Shown: positions 23,261 to 35,532, numbered from the stretch's first letter. The stretch: 64,000 nt of DNA from Argyresthia goedartella (GCA_949825045.1 OX463806.1:47888208-47952207); one strand, 5' to 3'. Translations and numbers: made by a program. Notes: generated by a model not told the origin, from the sequence alone.

Positions 23261-23580
23261 CGAACAGCTCCGAAAAGCGGTGCGAGAAGAAATTCCGCGA
23301 AATGACCACAGCCCTGCCGCAGCTCCTACGCCGCACCCTATCCAGCAAAGAGAGCTGGCAACGTCGCCGGGGCTCCGCGCCTGCGCCCGTAGCGCCTTCC
23401 GACCTGCCCCGGCTGGTGGCACGGCATAGCATCAACGGTGGCCGCCGCAAACCCAACCCCATGACGTCGTGCCAACAGTGGCTGGCCAAGACGACATATT
23501 CGGTGCAAGAGCGGACCTTCAATATGCCGCGGCGAAGTTCGTTGCCCGTTGAGGTGCTGACAGGTGCTACGAAGGGCTGA
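23261..23580 (+). CDS. Cyclic-nucleotide phosphodiesterase, terminal coding exon
   Basis: 320 bases after a CTCCCTCCACAG acceptor. Entered in phase 1 it reads AANSSEKRCEKKFREMTTAL, then PQLLRRTLSSKESW, and ends GATKG followed by TGA at 23578-23580 (105 residues). It is basic and Ser-rich with more Arg-Arg-x-Ser-type sites (LRRTLSS, PRRSSLP), continuing the style of the preceding exon. This and the phase agreement are the basis for joining them. No AATAAA signal was found close downstream. Confidence 0.8.
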
Positions 23581-24925
23581 ACAGCTTTTGTTTTGTTTTC
23601 GCTTTCATTACATCTCGATGTTCTATTTATTTTCTTATTTTCATTTCAAGAGCGTGTTGGAGATGTTAGTCTTGATGCACATGCTTGCGAAGGTTTTCCA
23701 CACACTCCCGCAACCAAAAACGTGTGAATAGGTAAATTGCGCGTTTGTGTTGACATCCATGAGTTTCTTGAGCCTGTCACCGTACAAATATTGTAACAAG
23801 CCTGGACAAGCATGTAAATTAAGTACAACAACTCTACAAACGACGTGTCGCGTGCGCGTGTGAGCGAGACAGACACATCTTGCAATATCATTTGGACAGC
23901 TTTTTATTTCACGTTATTTGCTTCTTACTATTGTTGGCATAGATATTTATTGATCGCGAGATTCGTGATTCTTCTCACCGCTTGCGTAAATAGTTTTGAG
24001 GGTTCCGTACCCGAAGGGTGCCAAACGGGACCCTATTACTAAGCCGCCGCTGTTCGTCTGTCTGTCCGTCCGTCCGTCCGTCCGTCAGTCACCGGGCTTT
24101 ATCGGATCAACGGAAATAGGTAGAGAGCTGAAATTTTTACAGAACGTGCATTTCTGTTGCCGCAACAGCAACAACTAATTAACTACACGCAATTTTGAAA
24201 ATGAAAGCGGTCCCCATACAAGCGACTGTTTTTTTTAATCCCTGCTCCTGCGAAATACCTCATAACATCATGCTTCAATATCACCATAAATTTCGCTGTT
24301 ATTACTTTAAGATGGCTCAGTCGGTTTCGCATCGGTTTCACAATCTTAAAGTTCCTGGTGCGATTCCAAGAGAACACATATGTTTTTTCTTTTTGTTTTG
24401 GTTTAATTATTTAGGATTTAGTGTTCTTTTTCATGTACGATGGTGCGAAACCTTAACTTGACCGATTTTTATTTTTTATAACACTTATATCTGAGACTAA
24501 TGTACAATTAGAACCTATTTAGTTATTAACAAGCTCTAACTAAAAGATCGACAGCCGGTTGATAGTGCTAGCGAATAGCAAATGTCATCAGGCAGGCGTG
24601 GTGGGTGGCATGGTAACTGTACATCAGGAGCACGTCTGCGCAACTACAGTGGCAACCTGTGGGGACCTTAGGACAACAAAATGATATGTGGGTGCGCATA
24701 TGTCCTTAGCGCTCATCTGAGTATGTTGCCGCGGTAGTGTTTCCGTTACTTTGAAACCTGCCTTAGGAATGATATGACGATAATTTAATCGGCTGCGTAT
24801 CACTACCCTGTGATACTTGCCCTTGATATCTTGATATTGCTGTGCAAATCAGTATAATTGATGTGCAGTTTAATATTTCCCTTTCGGTTATCTAACAAGG
24901 ATTTCTCTCAACAGGTACACCAACC
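23581..24925. other. 3' flank of the phosphodiesterase gene with one dispersed repeat
   Basis: It probably includes the 3' UTR (extent unknown). 23996-24180 is a copy of repeat R1. The ORFs 23845-24042 and 24195-24461 run through repeat DNA and are not supported. Confidence 0.45.
23996..24180 (+). repeat. Dispersed repeat family R1, copy a
   Basis: Motifs: GGGTTCCGTACCCGAAGGGT, GCCAAACGGGACCCTATTAC, a (TCCG)n run at about 24060-24085, then GATCAACGGAAATAGG and TGAAATTTTTAC. Same family at 52965-53110 (-) and 59445-59630 (-). Common in lepidopteran introns to my knowledge; class not established here. Confidence 0.75.
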
Positions 24926-25013
24926 TACTGAATCGGTGAATTCGCCCGACGCAACGTGAACTCATTCAATGGACTGCGCGCCATCGGGCACTGCTTATCG
25001 ACGACGCTTAAAT

Positions 25014-25120
25014 TTGTATGCCAACGTGTATCGCAGGCGACAGCGTATTTGTATGCCAACGTGTATCGCAGGCGACAGCGTATTTGTATGCCAACGTGTA
25101 TCGCAGGCGACAGCGTATTT
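25014..25120 (+). repeat. 35-bp tandem repeat, 3 units
   Basis: The unit TTGTATGCCAACGTGTATCG + CAGGCGACAGCGTAT is repeated three times without change (CCAAC at 25021, 25056, 25091). It generates overlapping ORFs with repeated VCQRVSQATAY-type peptides, which are by-products. Confidence 0.9.
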
Positions 25121-25125
25121 GCCAC

Positions 25126-28100
25126 ACTATGCCGCGTGGAAATACAACCGCATATTTGGGGAGGCCTCCCTTCATTGGTTACATAATCTAATCGTAGAAT
25201 TTACGAGCAATTGAACGTGTTTTTTCCCAATATTGACGCTCAAAGCCCTAACTGTACGGGCCATATCTTATTGTTGTGATTTCAGTAATGGAGTTTTGGA
25301 TTACCGATAGACGTCCGAGGGAAGCCAACTTCTCGTTGAAAGTACATTTTTGACTCAAGCGGCGTTGCAAACATTTGTAATAGAACACCAAACACTAGGT
25401 CATTTAGGTCTAGTCCTTGGTTGCAAACAAGAATTAAGGCTACAGCGCACTGCCCGACATTTCATTGCGAGCGGCGAATGTATGGACTGCGCAGAACTCA
25501 TAATGGTTAACAACCAGTTCGACTAGGTAGGTGTATAAAGAAATGTATGCAATGACAGTCAGCAGACTCCTCAGGCCTCGAAACAAGATGGATTAGGCCG
25601 CCCAAGAACTACCGGATTTCTGTTAGCTATTAAGTTTTGACGCCTTGAGTATTCCGCCGAACATGTCTGAATGTTTACATTCTTTTGAATGCCTACCTGG
25701 TTTTACTATAAAATTGCTTCAACCGAAGCGAGCGAAGCGGACTGAGCGAGTGCCAGGAGTCAACAAAGTGGTCACAAAGTGGGATTTGTTACGAGAACAA
25801 CCATTTGGTGGTACATATTTAATTGCGGAATTCCACGGCTACGCCATTCCGCCGAACAGCCCAAAAGTGATCCCGGTCACCTGACGTGCAATGCGGGCAA
25901 TGATTTTTCTTAGTCTCAATTTAGAACCCATGAGTATTTGCCAATGGGTTGACGGTAGCATAATGTATTTTTATACACGCCACCGTGTTGTTGCAGAGGT
26001 GATAATAAATTGACGTAAATGCACTGTTATCTACACCACATCACAAGTTGGAACATCCATCACACTCTTACGGAGGAAGTGTCAAATAGTTTTATGAAAA
26101 TAAAATATTTTTTTTAGTGTTAAGAATCTTAGATAGATATGTGCAGCGATGTAAATATTATGAGGTTGCCTGAATGTAACCTATTGCTAAAATTATTGTT
26201 TTTTTAGATTTATCTTAGGTAACTAGTATATTTGTTTTGGTATCCCCTACAATTATGTAGGTATTACAAATCTCTACACTTCGTAATTGACGAGTTTCGG
26301 GGGGAATATTTCGGTAATTTTTACATAGTTTTTGTACAAATTATATTCCATTTACTTTCACACAGGGTAAGGTATGTTCGAGTTTAAACTAAAAAGCAGG
26401 AGCCTTAGGCCCGAATGATGGAGAGCAAACTAGCACTCTTCTAAGACTACGTGTTCTGTCTGACGGGCCTTATCGGGACCATTCTCAGCACATCATTACA
26501 TCTTCGAAACGTGAAATGGTTTTAAATAACTGCTTTTCTCACCACACGTCTTGGGAAGATTTCGGCTTCTCATTTCAGAAGCATATTTTCATTATACATT
26601 GTGTACATCGTTACACCAGTGATTTTAAATTTCATCACATTGCTATTTTATATTATAGTCTAGCCATAATCTCTCAGTTTTGTGTGTCGCAAATTACTTG
26701 TAGGTTTTTATGTAAGCACGCATTCATCGGCGTAATGAAATAATAATATCGGTCACTCTAAAATAGATATGAAAAACGAAAGTCTTACGATTATTATGTA
26801 TTCAAGATGAAACATCACAGTTGACACTGTATCAAAATTCAACAACGTAACCATGTGACGGAGCGCAATATTATTTATTTTTTCAAAGTTCATACATTGT
26901 AATCATGATAAAAGAAGGCAATTTTACTATTTACTTTGACCAATAACACATTATAAACATAATGAACAACTTGTGCTATAAAAATCGGCACATTCGCTAC
27001 ACGGTTACGTCGGTGAGCCCTTTTGCATTACAACCATTTTTGAGATCTACGTGTATTGATATCAATATTGTTGTATTATCTGGCGCTGTTTACAATGTCA
27101 GGAGGGGAATGCTTATCCGGGGACTTGTCATCGACATTGCAAAATCTAGCTGTTTATAATGTATATATGGCATGTATAAATGGGTAGGTAGTGAAGCATT
27201 TTTATTAAATGTTCTCGCCCTGATCGTAACAAAATAATGAATGCATGCAACTGCTTAAACCGGGTCCATTTACGTATCGTGTAAGTACTGTAATGTTACA
27301 ACTATTGTAATGCTATTCTGTGTGTGGACGGCACTACGGGCGGTCGTGGCGGCGGGGCGGCGGCGGCGCGGCGGCGGGGCGGCGGCCGCACGGACGGTCC
27401 TGGCAAGGATAGCATTACCCTCATGCAATGCTCCAAGGGCCATCTTCACTCGGAATACGCGATATATTTCACGTTACAATTACATATTAGGCTTTGTTAT
27501 CACTTCGTCTGACAGTAGCCGACTGTTTTGCTTCAATGTGACGCATCGCCAGCTGGCGGCGGCGCGCAGTGGGTCGATGTCCGAATTAGCGGACATTCGA
27601 TTTTTTAAAGTTATCATTGTTTTCTTAATGGCAATCGATAGCCCTCATTAAGGCGATTCGATGTTTTGTACTAACTTTTGGTTGTAAATGTTATAATTTA
27701 CGAGATATATTCATTAAAAAAAATGGAGCGATATCTAATAAGCTCCATAAGTACCAATTCTTGGTAGATCTCAAGCTGGTTTTTTGTGGGCTTAATCTAC
27801 GGGTGTTTGTGTATACCATAACATAAATGACATGCACTCGCACTTGCCCGCTCTCCGGAGAAATTAACCTGAACTTAGGTACTTTTAGCTGAATTCCGAA
27901 CTACGATATCAGAGTTAAATTTACGCAATAAATAATAAATGAAGCAAACGCCTTATTACTAAATTGGCAGATTTCGGTTTTGTGATAATTTTTATCATAT
28001 ACGTGCTGATTGAACCACTAATTTTAAACAAACTTTTATAATCAGTGATTTCGTTCTACTGTTTGAGTGAAACAGATAAGGGGTTATCTAGATGTACGTG

Positions 28101-28918
28101 ACCTATTTCCTCAATCAGACCATACATTTTTAGAAGAGATTAGGCACTACTATTGTCCGACTTTATAATAATTTGAACTTTATTAACAAGCAATAATGTT
28201 AAAAATCGCGATCCATTTTGAGTTAGGCCATACATTAAGGGGTTAATTAGGACTATCGATTGCCATTAAAAAAATAATGATATCTAAAAAAAAACGCAAA
28301 TTCGGACCTCGTCCCACTGTGCGGCGTCTCTTTTTAGGAAAAAAAAACAATTGGCCGCTCACTAGTGTCATGTCAACCGTAGTGAGAACTAAGCCTTACA
28401 TACTTGTTCACGTATGTAAGGCAATTAAGAAATGTCAAAATATTCATAATGGATTTAAGAGTCTCATCGTAAGATTGAATTGAATGTTATAAATTAGTCA
28501 TAGTTTAAGACGTAATACTAACTGTAGGTAGGTTAGCTCGTTTTGAGCTCGCGTTGTAAGAGACACCCCCTTGTGGTGGGGGGTGGGTGGATGTTAGGTA
28601 AGACGAACTCAGTATTAGCCTCTTCAGTGTTTAAAACACAAATCTATCAATCATGTCACAATGTCGCGTTGAAAGTTACAGTTCCTTGAAATTTATGTGT
28701 TCCTTTGTTATTGTTTTTTTCTGTATTTGTCTCTATTGGATGTTATGAATTGTTTTATTTCCATTTGAAATATAATTTTACTTTTTATTTATATTCTATG
28801 TGGTTTTTACACCTTTTGTTAGACATAAAAATAATTACTAGGTGCCTCGTAAATTAGGCTATAACGACATATTTCACTGATATTTGCCGTTTTTATATTG
28901 CATATTCTTGATATTGTA
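25126..28918. other. Long non-coding stretch with a GC-rich patch
   Basis: No gene recognised. At 27330-27400 a GGC/GCG-rich run interrupts otherwise AT-rich sequence and opens two frames (27310-27651 and 27324-27512) encoding Gly/Ala/Arg-rich peptides. I cannot tell a small promoter/first exon from simple-sequence expansion. A small hairpin lies at 28393-28422 (GCCTTACATAC arms, 8-bp loop). Confidence 0.4.
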
Positions 28919-29052
28919 CTTGATGTCCTGGCACCCTGACACCCTGGCACCCTGGCACCCTGGCAGCGTGCTATGTTGTACTTGATGTCCTGGCACCCTG
29001 GCACCCTGGCAGCGTGCTATACTTGATGTCCTGGCACCCTGGCAGCGTGCAA
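28919..29052 (+). repeat. Nested tandem repeat with shrinking inner copy number
   Basis: Three outer units of the form TTGATGTCC + (TGGCACCC)n + TGGCAGCGTGC + AT. The inner 9-bp block TGGCACCCT falls from four-five copies in the first unit to two and then one. The minus-strand ORF 28819-29004 (QGARVPGCQ...) is a by-product. Confidence 0.8.
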
Positions 29053-29337
29053 TGCCCCAAATTTATATTCTTTAATAGTATTTTAAGAAACTGTTGCATC
29101 ACACGAGTGTTTCAATATCTAGTTTCGTGCTGTTTTATACAATACATTATCTTCTCTCGTACATTGAACATACTAAATAAAAGATCAAAGTGAAGAAAAA
29201 AGAGTAAGATAGTAGTTTGCTGGTAATCAATTATGACATGAGTCATTTCTTTCGAAGCATTTAAATCATCGGGCTGAGTAAAATTTTCTTCACAATTTCC
29301 ACAAAATTCAGTAAAATCAGTTAGCATCAGATAAATG

Positions 29338-29522
29338 TGAGCACTCTAGCTTATCAAATAGATCTACACATCATAAACAACCAGAAATATCTACACAGCC
29401 AAAGTGTCAAAATTATATCAAAGTCCATGTTAACACGAGGGTGTTGAGATAATTTTGACACTTTGGCTTTGTAGATATTTCTGGTTGCGATGTGTAGATC
29501 TATTTGAGTAGCTTGCACGCTC
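29338..29522. mobile_element. Foldback/MITE-like long palindrome
   Basis: Arms of about 85 bp: left TCAAATAGATCTACACATC, CAACCAGAAATATCTACA, AGCCAAAGTGTCAAAATTAT; right arm is their reverse complement, with a few small indels (ATAAA versus G). The loop is about 20 bp (GTCCATGTTAACACGAGGG). No coding capacity. Confidence 0.85.
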
Positions 29523-30510
29523 ATATATATCTGCTGCTGACTGTACAACAAAACGTATGAATGGCGCCAAAACCTAGCATATCACCGCGCTTGCGCTGAT
29601 GATATGGGCGCTGCCACAGACAAGTCAAACTGTATCGTAATGGAAAAATAAATATTTTATAACGTAATTTTGTCTGAGGAAAAGTGTTATAATTTTATTA
29701 TATTTTTATGGCAATATAGATTCGTTTTGAAGTGTTGTTATTTGAATTTTACGTTATGAGAGTAGATAAATTTATTTAATACCTAGGGGGTTCATAAGAT
29801 TTTAAATATCCACATTTACGATTAAACGAAAAGTACAACTACATAATTGGATTCGGAATTTCCAGGGCATTCTAATTTAGTGAGGTATGTTGTCAGGCCC
29901 AACTAAACCCCATTCATACTATACTCTAGCGCCATAGTCATCAAGGTAATTCTGTATCTTTTCTCGTATCCAAATGTACCTGCATACATTGTTGATAGAG
30001 TCAAACACACATTTGTACAATTGGTATTGCAGTTTAAGGTCAGCTCAGTTTAAGTAATGTGAAATATGAAATTAAATTGGTCTATTTTCGTGCTATCATG
30101 TTCAATAGAACAAATTGTATATCCTATTAAAGATTGATCACATTCTCACAATACGATAAGTGTAAAGTAAACTACATATTAAATAAGTCAGTGATTTTTC
30201 ATCCGTCTACAATCTATCCCAAGTTTTCGTGGGTGTTAAAAGGTCGTTGACCCCTTTATAATTTGCTCATTAATACATTCATTTCCAGTAAAACCTAGTA
30301 CACCGGCGAGTTGGCCAAAACAATTGGTTTCTGTAAAACGGTTTGTCGGTTTACAGCAAAGCGTCGGCTCTCAGTTCAATGTTATTTACATTGTTCTCCA
30401 ATTCCTTTGACGCCGAGCGAACCTTGGTACAACTCGCGGCCAGCATCTTGTCAGCTCTGATGTTGACGCTTTCGCGTCGCAATAACGGAGAATGGCTAAA
30501 AAATCGTGCT
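29523..30510. other. Non-coding stretch
   Basis: No gene supported. Overlapping sense and antisense frames at 30343-30558 have no known domain. Confidence 0.45.
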
Positions 30511-30717
30511 ATAAACATAAACATTAACATACAGGCACACACATTGCTTCTGGCCTAACACTAGAATACCCTGTATCGTGGGAACTAGAAACAGCGACGT
30601 CACACCCATATCAACATCCCAAGACCTGGGGTTTTTTTTCTTTACCCCCAGCCGGGGATCGAAGCCGGGACCTCTCGCATGGTAGGCAGAGACACAACCG
30701 ATGCTCCACAGAGCTCG
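30511..30717 (-). mobile_element. tRNA-derived SINE, family 2, inverted copy c
   Basis: Reverse complement of family 2: CACATTGCTTCTGGCC, AGAAACAGCGACGTCAC, CCAAGACCTGGGG, CCCAGCCGGGGATCGAAGCC (inverted B-box region) and CTCTCGCATGGTAGGCAGAG. The minus-strand ORF 30496-30843 runs through it and is a by-product. Confidence 0.85.
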
Positions 30718-31666
30718 TCTCTGGTGTTTCCGACGACACAGCTTGACGATCGCCGAATACGGAATTGTGCTGCTTTGAATTGATCGCTTGCTAGCGGCTT
30801 GTCGGCGGCGTCTTTTTGAATAGGAGACTACGAAATGCGTCATGTGACGCCCCGTTGGGAAACAATCGATATCTGTTGTTTTTCTTGCCGATAATATATC
30901 AGACTCGGGCCCCAGGCATCAGCGGTATAGATGGCCATTTGGTCGCTACTTAATTAATAGCCCAGGCCGTTCATTCAGGACCGACGTTTGAACAAATGAC
31001 TAGCCTTTGCAACGCCGCCATTTGGATGAATTAGCCACTTAGTCAAAAGCTCGTTCCGTTTACCTTTAATGTGACAGAGGCAATATATTTGCCGTCATAT
31101 TTAAAAAAAATATGGATGCCTCTATCACATAAGGGGTTAACTAAAAGCCAAATCAAGAGGCAATCAAATAACGGACCGAAACGTTTAACAAGTTGCATAG
31201 ATGTGTCTAGAATAATGATTATCACAAGACGTATGGGCCTTAAACCATGGGATTGCTTAGCTCGGCTCCAGATTGTGCATACAGTTGTGACCTAACACAA
31301 CCCTTAGGCCCAGGCCGCATCACTGCGTTTCGGAGAAGATTACGGAAAACTTTTTTATAGAGGGCACAAGAGATTCGTTTATCTGAGGCAGTGCATGTTT
31401 GTAGCACAAAGTCTCTCATTCTTGTGAGGTTTGCAACTTGTTATACATTATCAACAGCAACGAGGTCATCATTCATCTAAGGTTCTATGGATATCTGGAT
31501 ATTGATAATTCATTTATTTGAATAACGAAACTCTTCGCATAAATTTGCTTTACTTACTTTTAGTCTGTGATTCATTTCTAAGTAATAAAGTAACATTAGA
31601 TAGCTGAAAGAGAAACTTTTTGCGCCGACTAAGTGGAACGAATTTGACAGTTTGCTTCCCCATTGC
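30718..31666. other. Non-coding stretch
   Basis: No gene supported. The facing ORFs at 31043-31295 overlap on opposite strands and have no recognisable similarity. An imperfect inverted repeat around 31070-31125 (TGACAGAGGCAATATATTT / AAATATGGATGCCTCTATCA) resembles a small foldback. Confidence 0.45.
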
Positions 31667-32036
31667 CATTGGCATGACATTAAGCGGTACTTTATTTGAG
31701 GATAAGCCCGTACATTGGCATGACATTAAGCGGTACTTTATTTGAGGATAAGCCCGTACATTGGCATGACATTAAGCGGTACTTTATTTGAGGATAAGCC
31801 CGTACATTGGCATGACATTAAGCGGTACTTTATTTGAGGATAAGCCCGTACATTGGCATGACATTAAGCGGTACTTTATTTGAGGATAAGCCCGTACATT
31901 GGCATGACATTAAGCGGTACTTTATTTGAGGATAAGCCCGTACATTGGCATGACATTAAGCGGTACTTTATTTGAGGATAAGCCCGTACATTGGCATGAC
32001 ATTAAGCGGTACTTTATTTGAGGATAAGCCCGTACA
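31667..32036 (+). repeat. 46-bp tandem repeat, 8 near-identical units
   Basis: Unit CATTGGCATGACATTAAGCG + GTACTTTATTTGAGGATAAG + CCCGTA, with spacing of 46 bp (31667, 31713 and so on). No differences among the eight copies were seen, so the array is either very young or recently homogenised. Confidence 0.95.
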
Positions 32037-33166
32037 TTCGACGATTACTGCCGTATTCATATAACATTAATCATTTACATCAAGCATGCATGCAGAGCAT
32101 TTTAGCATGCCAAAAGTTTAATAGAAACATTCGGAATAGGTCACTAAACACTTTCTTTACAATATTGTGTTAGATATGCAGGTCAAATTGGAGCATACCT
32201 TCTGGAAGTCCCATGAAATTTGTCCGAGACTTCTAGTCTTTTTCTATGGAATACCAATATGCCTACTGTCCTTTTCCAAATTACTTTGTGTGTAGATCAA
32301 TACAAAATGTACATACCTAATTCTGTTTTACATACGCGAATGTAAATTGTTTACTATATTTAATCAAGTTATACACAACTCTAGATATAATAAACGACTG
32401 TGTGATCTTGGTATCTGTAAACTCTAATATTCTAATACTTAGTGCTAAACATCGGTGTTACCTGACCCTACTATTGTACTTGCTTACGATAACCATGTCT
32501 TGAAGTAACTAATGAAATAAAAACATTTATTCAATCAGGTACTTTTTTTGCAACAAGTTCTAAATAAGAGAAGTGAACCACATTGTTCCAAATACGAGAT
32601 TACGATTGGGTATAATGTGTGCATTTGCCGTACATCTTCAGAATTCCCGCAGACCACACGTTTTTTATCTATATAATGAATATGATGTACGCAAGGGCAC
32701 AGTTCGTAACGATTCGGTATCGTCGAATACGCTGGCAGTCCAACCAGACCAAACTATCGGCGGATCAAGAAGTGTGTGGTGTGCGAGGGCTCTAAGTATT
32801 GTTGATCCCTTGCGTCGTCTCGCCTTTCATGAAACGTATGCGGATTCGAATCCTGGTGCTGACCACAACCAGTGGGACAAGAAGTTCATCTCAAGGTCAG
32901 GATTCCCTACTTCCCACTAGTTCGTTTAACAGAACTAAACTAGTGCCATGCCATTGCATCTGTCAACTTTCTTCTCCTCCATGTTTCGCTAGGAAAAGGA
33001 AAGGAGACCGACGCGTAGTTCTGTCCCTACTGTCAACAGACGACAAATGCTACTTCTAATAATGGCTCCACTTTAGCGGGAGTTATAGGTAAAACAAGCT
33101 TTTTTCCTGGTTTCACTTTTTAGGTACACTTCTAGTACTACAAGTGCGAATAAACGATTATATGGA
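32037..33166. other. Non-coding stretch with an unassigned ORF
   Basis: The frame 32573-32920 (115 codons) has no known motif. Near 32850 it crosses a B-box-like GATTCGAATCC, suggesting a SINE head relic rather than a gene. Confidence 0.4.
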
Positions 33167-33289
33167 AGTACAGGCCCCGCCAGGTTTCTTGGCGCTTCAG
33201 CGATCTGTCACCTCTCTCTTTCGTACACTTAGGTTGTGAGAGAGGTGACAGCTCGCTCAAGCGCCAAGAAACCTGGCGGGGCCTGTACT
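33167..33289. mobile_element. 123-bp near-perfect hairpin element
   Basis: Left arm AGTACAGGCCCCGCCAGGTT + TCTTGGCGCTT, a short variable patch, then TGTCACCTCTCTC. The right arm is the reverse complement, with two mismatches in the patch. Loop about 19 bp (TTTCGTACACTTAGGTTGT). Arms are about 52 bp. Non-autonomous foldback or hairpin-RNA-forming sequence. Confidence 0.85.
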
Positions 33290-34587
33290 AACGTTAATAT
33301 AAATTACCCTAAGGAAACCTTCACATAGGTATTCACAGTGGCGGCGATCGGTTTGGCTCCTGTGATGCAAAATTATTGAATTTCTGTATAAAAATCTGCT
33401 AGACAGCTGGGCTTTTTCACCCCGCAAGGGATATAAAGCCATGATTGTTTTGGATCATGGAAGTACGGCCTTCATGAAATCCTCGGTTAAATGGTGTAAC
33501 TGTGTGTCTCTCTCTTGTCAAATAACATGCACGAGTTAATTTACTACATTATATTTATATTTAAAACCAGCAACAGAAAACAATTATATCTATACACAAG
33601 TCAAAAACTGTCAATGGAGAAAGCTAACAGAGAAATGGTGCCAAAATGTACGCTCCCTTGGCTGTGTTCTTTGCAGCTGATCGTCCGCGCTGAATGTCAT
33701 ATATGTATTTAAAAATAAAGAGACGTCGCAAACTAGCGACGAGTCACAGGACATGGTTAAATAGAATTATGAACGACTGCCCCTGAATATACCGGCATTG
33801 TACAAGCGACACACAATTCTGAATGGCTGAATATCAGTATTTCATGTTTCAAAAGTCTAAGGAACTTATCGGAATTGCACAATTAAAAAAAAAACATAAA
33901 ACTCCTTTGAGAGAAGTTGTTTATTTATTTACAGAGTCGTAATAGACAGATTATTTAAAAAAATGGGCACAAAAAAGTAAAAACATTGAAACTGTTTCAA
34001 TATACAAACTTCAAGGTGATTGAAATCGTGATTGTTAGATATGCAAACAGGCTCGCTAGTAAGAAGCTTCGACGTTCAAAATATTACATAGACGCATCGA
34101 TATAAATACTAAGGATAGGCCTTCCCGTACTAAATTTCTTACCATTTTGAGGCTAAGAAAAATAGCGCCCCTGTCGGAATTCGTCGGAACCAAGACAGTA
34201 CGAAAAATTGTAATAGCGTCACGGTCGGTCGCGTTCCGATTTGTGGTGTATAGACACAATATTAGGAAAGTTGATCTACGGATAACTCTCAAATACCCGG
34301 TGACTTTTAATCGGTGATTAGGAGTAGAAATAAAATATATCTAGCTAAAATTTTACTTAAGGGGCGAGGTCTCACGCAATTAGCTCATGTTTAATTAATA
34401 AAAAGTTGAAACATAATTAAATAGGCATATTAATTTTTGTCTTTGCCGTTAAATTATGAAAGAGGATGTAAGCTCACAGATACACATTAGTAGCGTGACT
34501 TGGAATTTAAGATCTTGATTTTGATTTATAAGTAATAAAATACCTAATCACAGAAAAAGTTATGAATTAGTTAGGGGGGGGTAACCA
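33290..34587. other. Non-coding stretch
   Basis: No gene supported; the minus-strand frames 33257-33442 and 34056-34292 are unassigned. Confidence 0.45.
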
Positions 34588-34674
34588 AATGACATTACGA
34601 ATAGTAATCTAATGACATTACGAATAGTAATCTAATGACATTACGAATAGTAATCTTGACATTACGAATAGAAA
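34588..34674 (+). repeat. 23-bp tandem repeat, about 4 units
   Basis: Unit AATGACATTACGAATAGTAA + TCT; the last copy is shortened (TAATCTTGACATTACGAATAG). Confidence 0.85.
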
Positions 34675-35361
34675 AATAACCAAATCGGATCGTTTTTCAA
34701 ATATAGGAAGCGGGCAGTTTCACTGTGCGTCGCGCGTCGCTACAAAGTTACGTCAGTCGAATGGTTGATTTTCGTTTGAGGATTTTTTCGAGAACAATAT
34801 TTTATAGATAATCAATTTAAAGCCAATAGTAATTGAAAATATAATATTTACTTGTGATACGACACTCCCTGTTTTTGTGTTTAGCGATTTGGGTATGATT
34901 TACACCTTTTTACGTCGCAGGTCACCATTTTTGTTTTTGCTGCCGATATGTTAATCGGCTGTCACCGTCCAAGCGCGACTGATTGCAAACAGTCCAATTT
35001 TCCCGATTTTGTACTGTTTTTGTAGCGACACTTTCAAGCGCTCCGTGCCCTGTCCCTACTATTCAAGTCTGTGCATAGACGTAATATTTATAACGTCGAA
35101 GCTTATCTGAGTCTGACAGATGTTATACTGACGTTTTTGTTCACAAACGTCCCGGGAAAAATAGAGCCAACAACTATTAATAATTGAATGATTTCATAAA
35201 AGTTCAAAAAATTATGAATTAATATTTAAATACAATTGGCTAGTGTGACGTCTTTATACATTGCTGAGGAGTCGTTTAGCCATCTCCTTAATACGGAAAC
35301 GAAAGAGTCGGCGCAGACTGTCGGTCGTAATGTGCACAAAGCCTTATGCACTAGCTCCAAT
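34675..35361. other. Non-coding stretch
   Basis: Nothing gene-like seen apart from short unsupported frames (35236-35418 overlaps the next repeat). Confidence 0.45.
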
Positions 35362-35532
35362 GAGGGTTTTCGATACTTTTTCTGCCACCAGGCGGCGCCT
35401 CGTAGGCGTCAGGTCTAGATAGTACAGTCAGAAAACCCTCGAGGGTTTTCGATACTTTTTCTGCCACCAGGCGGCGCCTCGTAGGCGTCAGGTCTAAACA
35501 GCTGTCAGATAGTACAAAGCCAGAAAACCCTC
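35362..35532 (+). repeat. Tandem pair of small elements with inverted ends
   Basis: Two adjacent copies, 35362-35440 and 35441-35532. Each starts GAGGGTTTTCGATACTTTTT, then CTGCCACCAGGCGGCGCCTC + GTAGGCGTCAGGTCTA, and ends AGAAAACCCTC, so each unit has GAGGGTTTTC termini in inverted orientation. The second copy has an extra AACAGCTGTC block. Confidence 0.85.

Noticed and set aside
32573..32920. 115-codon frame as a novel gene
   Set aside because: No known motif, crosses a SINE-like B box, and has no splice-site or codon-usage support.
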